Assembly: GCA_016712035.1 (NCBI GenBank)
Contig: JADJRT010000019.1
Location: 1 to 64,000 of the forward strand
Source of the DNA: Flammeovirgaceae bacterium
GTDB lineage: Bacteria; Bacteroidota; Bacteroidia; Cytophagales; Cyclobacteriaceae
Reading direction: 5' to 3'
DNA: 64,000 bases
Shown here piece by piece: positions 32,892-39,884 of the stretch (within the stretch, counting starts at the first letter, position 1; the number at the start of each line of letters is the position of its first letter). Below the pieces are notes generated by a model that had not been told where the DNA came from, made no database searches, and was given only the letters and a program-made list of their open reading frames with translations. The translations under genes were made by a program, and so were the position numbers.

Positions 32892-33830
32892 TTATATTTT
32901 CTCCGCTACCCTCAGCTTGGCACTTCGGGCGCGTTTGTTTTCATTTACTTCTTCCTCCGAGGCCTCGATAGGCTTTCGGTTTATTGACTGAAAAGGTTTG
33001 ATGGGGTTTCCGTAAAAATCTTTTTCCAATTCCCCAAACACCTTTCCCGTATTTATATAATTCTTCACCAATCTGTCTTCCAGCGAGTGATAGCTCATCA
33101 CCACCAATCGACCCCCAACTTTCATTACATCGCCACATTGGTGCAAAAAATCTTCAAGCGCTTTCATCTCTGCGTTTACTTCGATGCGAAGCGCCTGAAA
33201 CACCTGGGCGAAATATTTATGCTCCTTTCCGCGAGAAGCAATGCTTTGTAAAGCAAGTTTTAAATCCAACGTAGTAACCAACGGCTTGGTGGCTCGTGCC
33301 ATCACAATTGTTTTGGCTGCAGTCCTGGCATTTTTCAACTCACCATACATACCAAAAATTTTATGCAGGTCTGCCTCCGAATATTCATTCAGAATTTTAG
33401 CCGCGGTAACTTTTCCCTGCTGGTCCATCCGCATATCGAGTGGTCCTTCAAAGCGAGTTGAAAACCCGCGTGCAGGTGAATCGATCTGGTGCGATGAAAT
33501 TCCAAGATCAGCCAGAATGCCATCTACCTGAGTTACTCCGTTTAACTTCAAATACTGTTTCATGTATCGGAAGTTGGTTTGACAAAATGTAAAAGAACGA
33601 CTACTGATATTTTCTGCTTGCTTCCTGGCATCCTCATCCTGATCGAAGGCTATCAATCTTCCTTCTTTCAGATTTTCAAGTATGGCCATGCTATGACCAC
33701 CTCCACCAAATGTTACGTCTACATATACACCCTCCGCTTTTATCTGAAGTGCTTCAATGCATTCCGCCAACATTACTGGCTTATGATAGCTGCTAGATCC
33801 TGGATGCTGGATGTTTGACGACTTACTCAT
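32892..33830 (-). CDS. rsmH: 16S rRNA (cytosine(1402)-N(4))-methyltransferase
   Basis: SAM-dependent methyltransferase of 312 aa (formerly MraW). YHKPVML at residues 15-21 and the SAM-binding VDVTFGGGGHS match the family, followed by GILADLGISSHQID and RLVVMSYHSLEDR. The usual family N-terminus begins close to YHKPV. Here it is preceded by about a dozen residues (SKSSNIQHPGSSS) encoded by a repetitive ctggat/ctagat-type sequence shared with the upstream gap, so the native start may have been displaced. Second gene of the dcw cluster, 39 bp after mraZ. Confidence 0.96.
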   Translation of the reverse strand: MSKSSNIQHPGSSSYHKPVMLAECIEALQIKAEGVYVDVTFGGGGHSMAILENLKEGRLIAFDQDEDARKQAENISSRSFTFCQTNFRYMKQYLKLNGVTQVDGILADLGISSHQIDSPARGFSTRFEGPLDMRMDQQGKVTAAKILNEYSEADLHKIFGMYGELKNARTAAKTIVMARATKPLVTTLDLKLALQSIASRGKEHKYFAQVFQALRIEVNAEMKALEDFLHQCGDVMKVGGRLVVMSYHSLEDRLVKNYINTGKVFGELEKDFYGNPIKPFQSINRKPIEASEEEVNENKRARSAKLRVAEKI

Positions 33831-33870
33831 GCCATTTGTTTCCAGTATCTAGTATCCAGCGGCCAGTATC
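33790..33870. repeat. CTGGAT/CTAGTAT-type short repeats spanning the mraZ-rsmH junction
   Basis: ctagatcctggatgctggat (33791-33810, inside the rsmH 5' end) and agtatctagtatccag...ccagtatcta (about 33843-33870, in the gap to mraZ) are partly inverted copies of the same short motif. Together they look like an inserted low-complexity repeat that now codes for the first residues of RsmH. Confidence 0.55.
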
Positions 33871-34319
33871 TATTCATTCAGATACTTTTCCGCCAGCTTT
33901 GACAACTCACCCGGATCTTGAATCAGGTGCTTCTCGTAGATTGAAGGATTCCAAACCTCAACTTTGCTCCCCGTGCCAACCAACATCGCATCTTTTTCAA
34001 CCTGCGCGTAAGCCAGCATGTTTTTAGGAATCAGAAAACGGCCGTTGCTATCCAACTCTACCGTAACTACTCCCGACAAAAAGTTGCGCTGTAGTTTGCG
34101 ATACTCTTCGTTGAACTCGTTAAGACCTGAAATTTTTGAGAAGACCTTCTTGAACTCCACCATAGGATAAATAATGAGGCATTGCTCGAAACCCCGCCTG
34201 ATAACAAGCTCCTGCCCTGTGCCATCGGGCTCGGGTAGTTGGGTTTTGATACGCGCGGGCAGCACCAATCTGCCTTTGGCATCAAGCTTACACTCATATT
34301 CGCTGGTGAAGAAAGTCAT
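33870..34319 (-). CDS. mraZ: transcriptional regulator MraZ
   Basis: First gene of the dcw cluster, 149 aa, with two SpoVT/AbrB-like DNA-binding halves: SEYECKLDAKGRLVLPARIK near the N-terminus and VTVELDSNGRFLIPKNML in the middle. In other bacteria MraZ binds repeats upstream of its own gene and represses the cluster. Here a matching three-box array is found at 34371-34395 overlapping a likely promoter. The C-terminal tail (KHLIQDPGELSKLAEKYLNE) is slightly longer than in E. coli. Confidence 0.96.
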   Translation of the reverse strand: MTFFTSEYECKLDAKGRLVLPARIKTQLPEPDGTGQELVIRRGFEQCLIIYPMVEFKKVFSKISGLNEFNEEYRKLQRNFLSGVVTVELDSNGRFLIPKNMLAYAQVEKDAMLVGTGSKVEVWNPSIYEKHLIQDPGELSKLAEKYLNE

Positions 34320-34351
34320 GACTTTGTAGTGGTTGTCTATTTTCCTCTAAA

Positions 34352-34395
34352 CAAACATAGTAACTTTCAACCACTTCCAACCACTTTCCCCCACT
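34352..34395 (-). promoter_or_regulatory. mraZ/dcw promoter with triple MraZ box
   Basis: Reading the minus strand, three GTGG(G/T) pentamers (plus-strand complements at 34370-34374, 34380-34384 and 34390-34394) recur at exact 10-bp spacing, the layout known for MraZ operators. A Bacteroidetes-type -7 element TATGTTTG (complement of 34352-34359; consensus TAnnTTTG) lies just downstream. TTGG in the middle of the array (34377-34380) is at about the right distance (18 bp) for the -33 element. Binding would therefore cover the promoter, predicting autorepression. The mraZ ATG is 33 bp downstream. Confidence 0.75.
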
Positions 34396-34539
34396 TTTTT
34401 ACATTTATTAATAAAAAAACATCAGAATAGAGCGCTTTTTGAGTCAGTTGAGACAGAAATGCAGAATTATTGGCGATTAACCAGGTGGTAAAAACAGGGA
34501 AATTGAGGCGAATTTGCTTGTTTATTTGGGTAAAAACGC

Positions 34540-34649
34540 AAGGAAATGCTGGGCGGCCCTGCTTTCAATCGCTCAAAACCCATCACGCGCAGGTCGGGCT
34601 GTTCAAGTCCTCGCCCCCACACACAAAAAGCCACCCTGCTGTGGGCTTT
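34540..34649. other. GC-rich structured noncoding stretch with tRNA 3'-half-like segment and hairpin
   Basis: Within the 616-bp gap between mraZ and the esterase-like gene, a segment denser in G+C than its surroundings contains GTTCAAGTCCTCGCCCCCAC (34601-34620). This reads like a T-loop followed by the 3' T-stem and acceptor strand of a tRNA, but no matching 5' half is present. It is followed by a hairpin (AAAGCCAC with GTGGGCTTT, 34627-34649) that on the minus strand is trailed by TTTTT and could terminate the esterase-like gene. No protein-coding gene is credible. The rest of the gap (34396-34539 and 34740-34935) shows nothing recognisable. Confidence 0.4.
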
Positions 34650-34718
34650 CCGCTGCCATCCCCTACCGCGAGGATGGTTCATATTATATAGAGAGGTCTT
34701 AAAAAAATTAAACAATTA

Positions 34719-34739
34719 GGGTCGCGGGTCAGGCGACCC
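34719..34739. repeat. short hairpin GGGTCGC/GCGACCC
   Basis: A perfect 7-bp inverted repeat (34719-34725 with 34733-34739) with a 7-nt loop, in the gap upstream of the dcw cluster and about 200 bp past the stop of the esterase-like gene. No T-run, so probably a REP-type palindrome. Confidence 0.5.
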
Positions 34740-34935
34740 GCTACAACAAAATTTTATGACCAACATTAACTATGTGGGCACGCTCATAGTTCTACTTTAA
34801 TACTTTGTTTAATCTAACTCTCCTCAACTCTTTCATTCTCGCAGAGTTCGCGAGGCGGGTAACTCTGCGATGGAAAAATTTTGGTATTACACGCAGCTTA
34901 TCAACTACCTCACGATCAAATTTTTCCATACTAAT

Positions 34936-36185
34936 TCAATCTGAGGAATTGGGAACAATTAACTTCGGGCAAGTTGAATTCTTCGTGTAAAGAAATCCAT
35001 TATAATTTTGAAAAAGATCAACGTTCTTAATGTTAGTTGAAAAATTAAATGATGCCTTTATTGAGTGAAGCCTTATATAAGGTAAGGCATTGTTTAAACG
35101 AGTTGAGTCTAAAAAAATAAAGAACGTATCCTCAGTCAGGCCATCAATTCTGGCATATAGTTCATTCTTAAGCATGTCAACTTGTGCTATTTGCAATCCC
35201 GCACTAGAATTATTTAAAAAAGTCCCTTGGCCAAAATCCATTCCGATCGAATAAAAACTCTCGCCAAACATCTTCCTACAGTAATATCCCATATACTTCT
35301 GTCTTCCAGAACGAGATATTTTAATATGCTCATTATGGGCCCATATTATAGCTTTCGAATTTCCCTCAGAGTTAATCACCCATTTCACATTTTCAGCCAT
35401 TGCGCTATCTCGAGCATTCCAAAAACTTATTGTGTTGCTTTGATTATTAATTCTATTAATTAATTGCTCTATTAATTGAATGTAAAACAAAGCTAGTTTT
35501 GATTCCTTTTCATCGTTTATACAATTGTTAATAATGTTTCTAACTTTCACTAGGCTCAAAACTAGGCTTGAGTCTCGAAGAATTAAGTTCATTTGATTGA
35601 AATTATTGGGTCTACTATAATAGATTGGAGCGTCTATATCAAAATGAAGTTCCTTTTCAACTTCCTGAAACACTTTTTATCCTTTAAGAGCAACAACAAT
35701 TCTTTTAATGGTTGCGAATCAACTGGAGTATCAATACCAAAAATTTCAATCCTGCTATCATGTCGGTTAAAATTATAGTTACGGGCCCACTCAATAAAAT
35801 TCTTAAATTCGATATTCTGAAAAAATGGATACTCTAGATTCTTTAAAATAGTTTCCGATGTTTCTCGTATATCACCGTTTATATATGAATTAATTGGAAT
35901 TGCGTCTGTGTAAGGGATTTCTAGACCAACAAGATAAAATCCCTCATTTTCAATAAATTGCCGGGTAATTTTGTCTCGAAACAAGAAAAATTCTCGTGTT
36001 CCGTGCGAAGATTCACCTAATCCTATAATCAACTTTTCTTTTGCAATTCTTGATACAAACTGAAAGTTGCCCTTGAATTAAATTTAATTCTTCTGTTTCA
36101 AGAAGCCTTAATGGGTTAGCTGGTTTGGAGTTATTTATATACGCAAAACACAACCTAAAATTAAAAATAGTAGAGTAAGTTTTAT
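34936..36185 (-). CDS. erythromycin esterase-like family protein, probable lipoprotein (two or three apparent frameshifts)
   Basis: The segment IIGLGESSHGTREFFLFRDK carries the E and H of the erythromycin esterase-like family (succinoglycan/Ere-type hydrolases), and WAHNEHIKIS fits its second conserved histidine region. The frame breaks in a T5 run at 35674-35678 (plus strand); one extra base joins LLLLLKDKK to VFQEVEKELHF. Upstream, LRLLETEELNLIQG appears to belong to the same protein in another frame. Before that, a third frame gives KLTLLFLILGC, a good lipobox, near 36185. I therefore suggest an envelope lipoprotein of about 410 aa, with an uncertain start. The substrate is unknown; macrolide hydrolysis should not be assumed. 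Confidence 0.7.
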
Positions 36186-36245
36186 ATAATATCCTTCCAC
36201 AAAGAAAATCAAGCTTAAAAATCAAAAAGAGATTGCTTTTTCTTG

Positions 36246-36269
36246 TCGTCAGGTCTTCCGACCTGACGA
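36246..36269. repeat. palindromic repeat, family 2 copy A
   Basis: A 10-bp perfect inverted repeat with loop TTCC; core arms GTCAGGTC and GACCTGAC, outer flank TC/GA. It lies about 85 bp beyond the sulfatase stop. The same GTCAGGT/ACCTGAC core recurs at 38110-38134 with a different but paired flank. Confidence 0.6.
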
Positions 36270-36353
36270 GTTCAAACCTTCGTTCCTTTTGGTCGCTGAC
36301 CAACAAGTCGATAAACAAATAAGATACCTTAAATATACAATCCCAAAGCTTTC

Positions 36354-37991
36354 CTACTTCTGAATCTGGTCGATATACTTTTGATCCAATTCATTTGAGT
36401 CTTTATACTTGACTCTTAAATCTGCCAGCTTTGCCTTTAGCATTTGAACTGTCTCGGCATAGGAAGGATCATTATATACATTCTTCATTTCTTTCGGATC
36501 ATTTTTCCGATCGTATAATTCCCACTCATCTATATCATAATAAAAGTGCACCAACTTGTAATTTTTGGTCACCACGGCATAATGTCTTTTTACTGCATGC
36601 ACAGCCGGATACTCATAGTAATGATAGTACACGGCATCGCGGCTCCACGCTCCTTCATTACCCGTAAGCAGAGGTATTAAACTTTCTCCTTGCATATCGG
36701 CTGGAGCCGAAATTTGTGCTGCTTCTAAAAAGGTTTGTGCAAAATCCAGGTTCTGCACCATCTCATCATTGGTGATGCCCGGTGTAATTTTATTTGGCCA
36801 TCGTATCAAAAGCGGAGTTTTAAAAGATTCATCATAAATAAACCGCTTGTCGAACCAGCCGTGTTCGCCCAAATAAAATCCCTGGTCGGATGTATAAATC
36901 ACCATGGTGTTTTCGGCTAAACCGCTTTCGTCAAGGTAATCCAGCATGCGCCCCACATTGTCGTCAACAGAAGAAATGGTAGCTAAGTAGTCTTGCATAT
37001 AGCGCTGGTATTTCCACTTCATTTTTTCAACATTGGTCATGCCCGGCCAGTTGGCTTTAAAAAATGTATTGATTGAATCCAGCACAGGGTCATACAAAGC
37101 GCGTTGTTCTGCATTGGCGCGACCGTAAGGTCCATAGAAACTATTTTTAAATTCAGGAACAACGGGTTCCACGTTGCCCATGCTTTCCAATGTTTCAGGT
37201 CTGATCTTGCTGTCATGACTGTACATCATGTGCAGCAGCAAATTCATCTCAGCAGTTTTTGCTGCGGTGCCTCTGTTTTTATAATCATCAAACAACGTTG
37301 TCGGCTCAGGGAAAGTTTTCTTTGTAAACTCTTTAAACTTATCAGGTCGTGGCCACCAAGGTCGGTGCGGTGCCTTATGCAGGTACATTAACATGAACGG
37401 TTTATCTTTCGCACGTTTTTTGTCTAACCATTCGATAGCAAAGTCGGTGATTAGGTCTGTTACATAACCTGTAATCGTTGTGTCACCTTTGCTCGTAATA
37501 AAATCGGGGTTAATATAATTTCCCTGCCCAGGCAAAATCATAAAGTCATCTACCCCTTTCGGGTTATTGCCAAAATGCAGTTTACCAAACATGGCAGTAG
37601 TGTACCCTGCCTTTTGAAAGAGTTGCGGAAAAGTAATTTGTGAAGTATCAAACGGCATGATATTATCAATCTTGCCATTCAAATGAGAATGTTTTCCCGT
37701 AAGGATAACGGCTCTCGAAGGCGCACAAATAGAATTGGTGACACAGGCATTTGTAAAAAGAATACCCTCTTTCGCAATCCTATCAATATTGGGTGTTTGA
37801 ATCAACCGATTATCGTAGGCGCTGATTGCCTGATACGCATGATCATCAGACATGATGAATAGAATGTTAGGGCGAGTGTCACTCTTTTTCGAACAGGAAC
37901 AAAGAATGAAAAATAGTAGCGCTATGAAACCGAAATTAAAGAGCGCCATAAGTGATGTATTGCTTGCTCGTGGTATTTTAATATTTTCCAT
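36354..37991 (-). CDS. sulfatase, lipoprotein
   Basis: Arylsulfatase-type hydrolase of the alkaline phosphatase superfamily, 545 aa. Signal/lipobox FIALLFFILCSCS near residues 22-34 predicts a lipid-anchored envelope enzyme. Metal-binding Asp pair is in PNILFIMSDDHA (residues 49-50). The formylglycine motif is C89-A-P-S-R93, so activation by an anaerobic-type or FGE maturase acting on Cys is expected; none is encoded nearby. TSDQGFYLGEHGWFDKR supplies the second metal site. Full length and intact. The substrate (a sulfated glycan or aryl sulfate) cannot be told. No SusC/SusD pair is adjacent, so it is not in an obvious polysaccharide utilisation locus. Confidence 0.92.
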   Translation of the reverse strand: MENIKIPRASNTSLMALFNFGFIALLFFILCSCSKKSDTRPNILFIMSDDHAYQAISAYDNRLIQTPNIDRIAKEGILFTNACVTNSICAPSRAVILTGKHSHLNGKIDNIMPFDTSQITFPQLFQKAGYTTAMFGKLHFGNNPKGVDDFMILPGQGNYINPDFITSKGDTTITGYVTDLITDFAIEWLDKKRAKDKPFMLMYLHKAPHRPWWPRPDKFKEFTKKTFPEPTTLFDDYKNRGTAAKTAEMNLLLHMMYSHDSKIRPETLESMGNVEPVVPEFKNSFYGPYGRANAEQRALYDPVLDSINTFFKANWPGMTNVEKMKWKYQRYMQDYLATISSVDDNVGRMLDYLDESGLAENTMVIYTSDQGFYLGEHGWFDKRFIYDESFKTPLLIRWPNKITPGITNDEMVQNLDFAQTFLEAAQISAPADMQGESLIPLLTGNEGAWSRDAVYYHYYEYPAVHAVKRHYAVVTKNYKLVHFYYDIDEWELYDRKNDPKEMKNVYNDPSYAETVQMLKAKLADLRVKYKDSNELDQKYIDQIQK

Positions 37992-38109
37992 CCAACTTTT
38001 AATTGCGCCCGGTCTTAGGTTTAACTAGTTCAAATCTAAAGTAAGAAATTTATGGATTATTGTGAAGCTCCGCTATCTATGCAAACTTTTCAAAACTCAA
38101 TAAATAAAA

Positions 38110-38134
38110 ATGTCAGGTTGAGAAAACCTGACAT
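38110..38134 (-). terminator. terminator of the PafA-like gene; palindromic repeat family 2 copy B
   Basis: Arms ATGTCAGGTT and AACCTGACAT with a 5-nt loop. On the minus strand it is followed by TTTTTATTTATT, 26 bp after the stop of the 38160-39794 gene, fitting a rho-independent terminator. It shares the GTCAGGT core with the palindrome at 36246-36269. Confidence 0.8.
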
Positions 38135-38159
38135 CGTTTGTATAGATACTTTAACAACT

Positions 38160-39794
38160 TCAATCTACAATCTCCGTAATCGGTTGGCCTGTGCAACCAC
38201 TCGGAAATTTTATATTTAACAACACCGAAAGTGTTGGCGAGATATCGGTGATGGTATGAAATTGGGATGAACTTCCCTTTGGAATGCCAGCCCCGTAAAA
38301 CAAAATCGGCACATGGGTATCATAGCTATAGCCCGAACCATGCGTAGCACCGGTTACTCCACCCCACGCGAACCAACCCGGCTCCAGCACAAAAGCAATA
38401 TCGCCTGAACGTTTTGAATGAAATCCCCGAACAACCTTTCCACGAATGCCTACTTCATCGGAGTTTGCCTGGCGAAGTGTGGTAGCCGGAAACACCTGCG
38501 CAACTCCCTCTGTGTTAAGAAGAAATTTTGTGATCAGTTCGGTGGCCACAAATAAATCGATACCCGATGCCTTTGGGTCTCCCTCAAATGCCTGGTGATT
38601 AATATACACCTGTTCCGAAGTAAATTCTTCTACAATAGTTTTTCCTGGAAAATACTTTTGAAGATGTTCATTCAAACCCGTTTTCACCAAAATTGGTTTG
38701 AAATAACCCGCAGGAATATTATTGTCTATCATGTATTGGGGTACTTCAGCCACAGCATGATCGGCTGTTAAAAAAACAGTGTATAAACCCTTCCCTACTT
38801 CTTTGTCAAGAAAATTAAATAAATCTTCAAGGGTTTTATCTAATCGCAGGTAGGTATCTTCTACTTCTATTGCGTTGGGGCCCATGGCATGACCAATGAT
38901 ATCCGTACTTGAAAAGGAAACCGCCAGAAAATCAGTAACGCCATCTTTACCCATCCCCTCAGCCAATACCGCTGCTTTGGCGAAGTCCGCCACAATGGTA
39001 TTTCCCCAAGGCGTCATGTTTAATAAACTATAAACTCCCATTTTCTTTCTTAACTCGGTAAGGTTATAAGGAAATGTAGGCGTAGTTTTTCCACTCCACT
39101 TTCCTTCATAAGGCGTATCATCGGGTCCGGACTCTACGTATTGATTAATGGGCAGCAACGTATTCCACTCCTGATTAAGATACGTATCGGGTAATTTTCG
39201 AGCATTAAATTTTGCAACCCAATCGGGAAGTTGTTGTTTATAATATGTACTGGTGATCATCGCACCGGTTTTATTATCATACCAATAAGCGCCATCGGGC
39301 ATGTGCCCACCGGGCAATACAGCTCCGCGATCTTTTATTGAAACCCCAATAACTTTTGCTTTTTTTTGCGTAGCCAGTTTTAACTCATCGGTTATGGTAG
39401 TTGACAATAACCGCATGGGTGATACCTGCCCACCCACATCGGTACCCACAGGCTTTTGTGTGCTGTCGCCTACACAGTTTACATCAATTTTAGTACTACG
39501 ATCATACCAATTGTTCGCTATAATACCATGGGTAGCGGGAGTTGTTCCTGTATAAATAGATGCATGACCGGGTCCAGTTTCGGTAGGCACATAATTGTAA
39601 TGCGCATTTTTTAACATGAAGCCTTCCTTCATCAATCGTTTAAAACCTTGTTCACCAAACTTACTTTCAAACCGATAGAGATACTCCTGACGCATTTGAT
39701 CAACTACTATACCTACTACCAGTTTAGGCTTTTGTTGCGCGAATACAGGCTGAAGTATGAACCCTAAAACAATAAAACTTATAATTTTTCTCAT
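38160..39794 (-). CDS. PafA-like alkaline phosphatase / type I phosphodiesterase family protein
   Basis: Secreted phosphomonoesterase-like enzyme of 544 aa. Signal peptide ISFIVLGFILQPVFAQQ. Metal site Asp in VGIVVDQMR, nucleophile region YVPTETGPGHASIYTG (a Thr, as in PafA, rather than the Ser of PhoA), FSSTDIIGHAMG and LTADHAVAEVP for the other metal ligands. PafA is a calcium-dependent, phosphate-insensitive phosphatase known in Flavobacteriia; the same substrate range is an inference. I prefer the ATG at 39794 over one 9 bp upstream because it opens directly into the basic signal peptide MRKII. It lies in the same orientation as the sulfatase but is separated from it by a terminator. Confidence 0.88.
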   Translation of the reverse strand: MRKIISFIVLGFILQPVFAQQKPKLVVGIVVDQMRQEYLYRFESKFGEQGFKRLMKEGFMLKNAHYNYVPTETGPGHASIYTGTTPATHGIIANNWYDRSTKIDVNCVGDSTQKPVGTDVGGQVSPMRLLSTTITDELKLATQKKAKVIGVSIKDRGAVLPGGHMPDGAYWYDNKTGAMITSTYYKQQLPDWVAKFNARKLPDTYLNQEWNTLLPINQYVESGPDDTPYEGKWSGKTTPTFPYNLTELRKKMGVYSLLNMTPWGNTIVADFAKAAVLAEGMGKDGVTDFLAVSFSSTDIIGHAMGPNAIEVEDTYLRLDKTLEDLFNFLDKEVGKGLYTVFLTADHAVAEVPQYMIDNNIPAGYFKPILVKTGLNEHLQKYFPGKTIVEEFTSEQVYINHQAFEGDPKASGIDLFVATELITKFLLNTEGVAQVFPATTLRQANSDEVGIRGKVVRGFHSKRSGDIAFVLEPGWFAWGGVTGATHGSGYSYDTHVPILFYGAGIPKGSSSQFHTITDISPTLSVLLNIKFPSGCTGQPITEIVD

Positions 39795-39884
39795 AAAAAA
39801 CATTAATACTTAAAGTAAGACAATTCCCAAATAATAACCATTGCCGGTGAATGTGATCGGTGTATTAAATAATTAAAAGGTAAT

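Noticed and set aside
34535..34624. A functional tRNA gene
   Set aside because: No D-arm, anticodon stem or 5' acceptor strand pairs with the T-loop-like 3' part; the 5' T-stem is mispaired.
34467..34715. An 82-residue reading frame on the minus strand between the esterase-like gene and mraZ
   Set aside because: It runs through the tRNA-like and hairpin segments, and a GLEQP-type string is what a reversed T-loop sequence gives when translated. Overlapping frames on the other strand are equally open.
36013..36318. A separate 101-residue gene upstream of the esterase-like gene
   Set aside because: Its first part crosses the palindrome at 36246-36269 and its last part (LRLLETEELNLIQ) fits the N-terminus of the esterase-like protein in a shifted frame.
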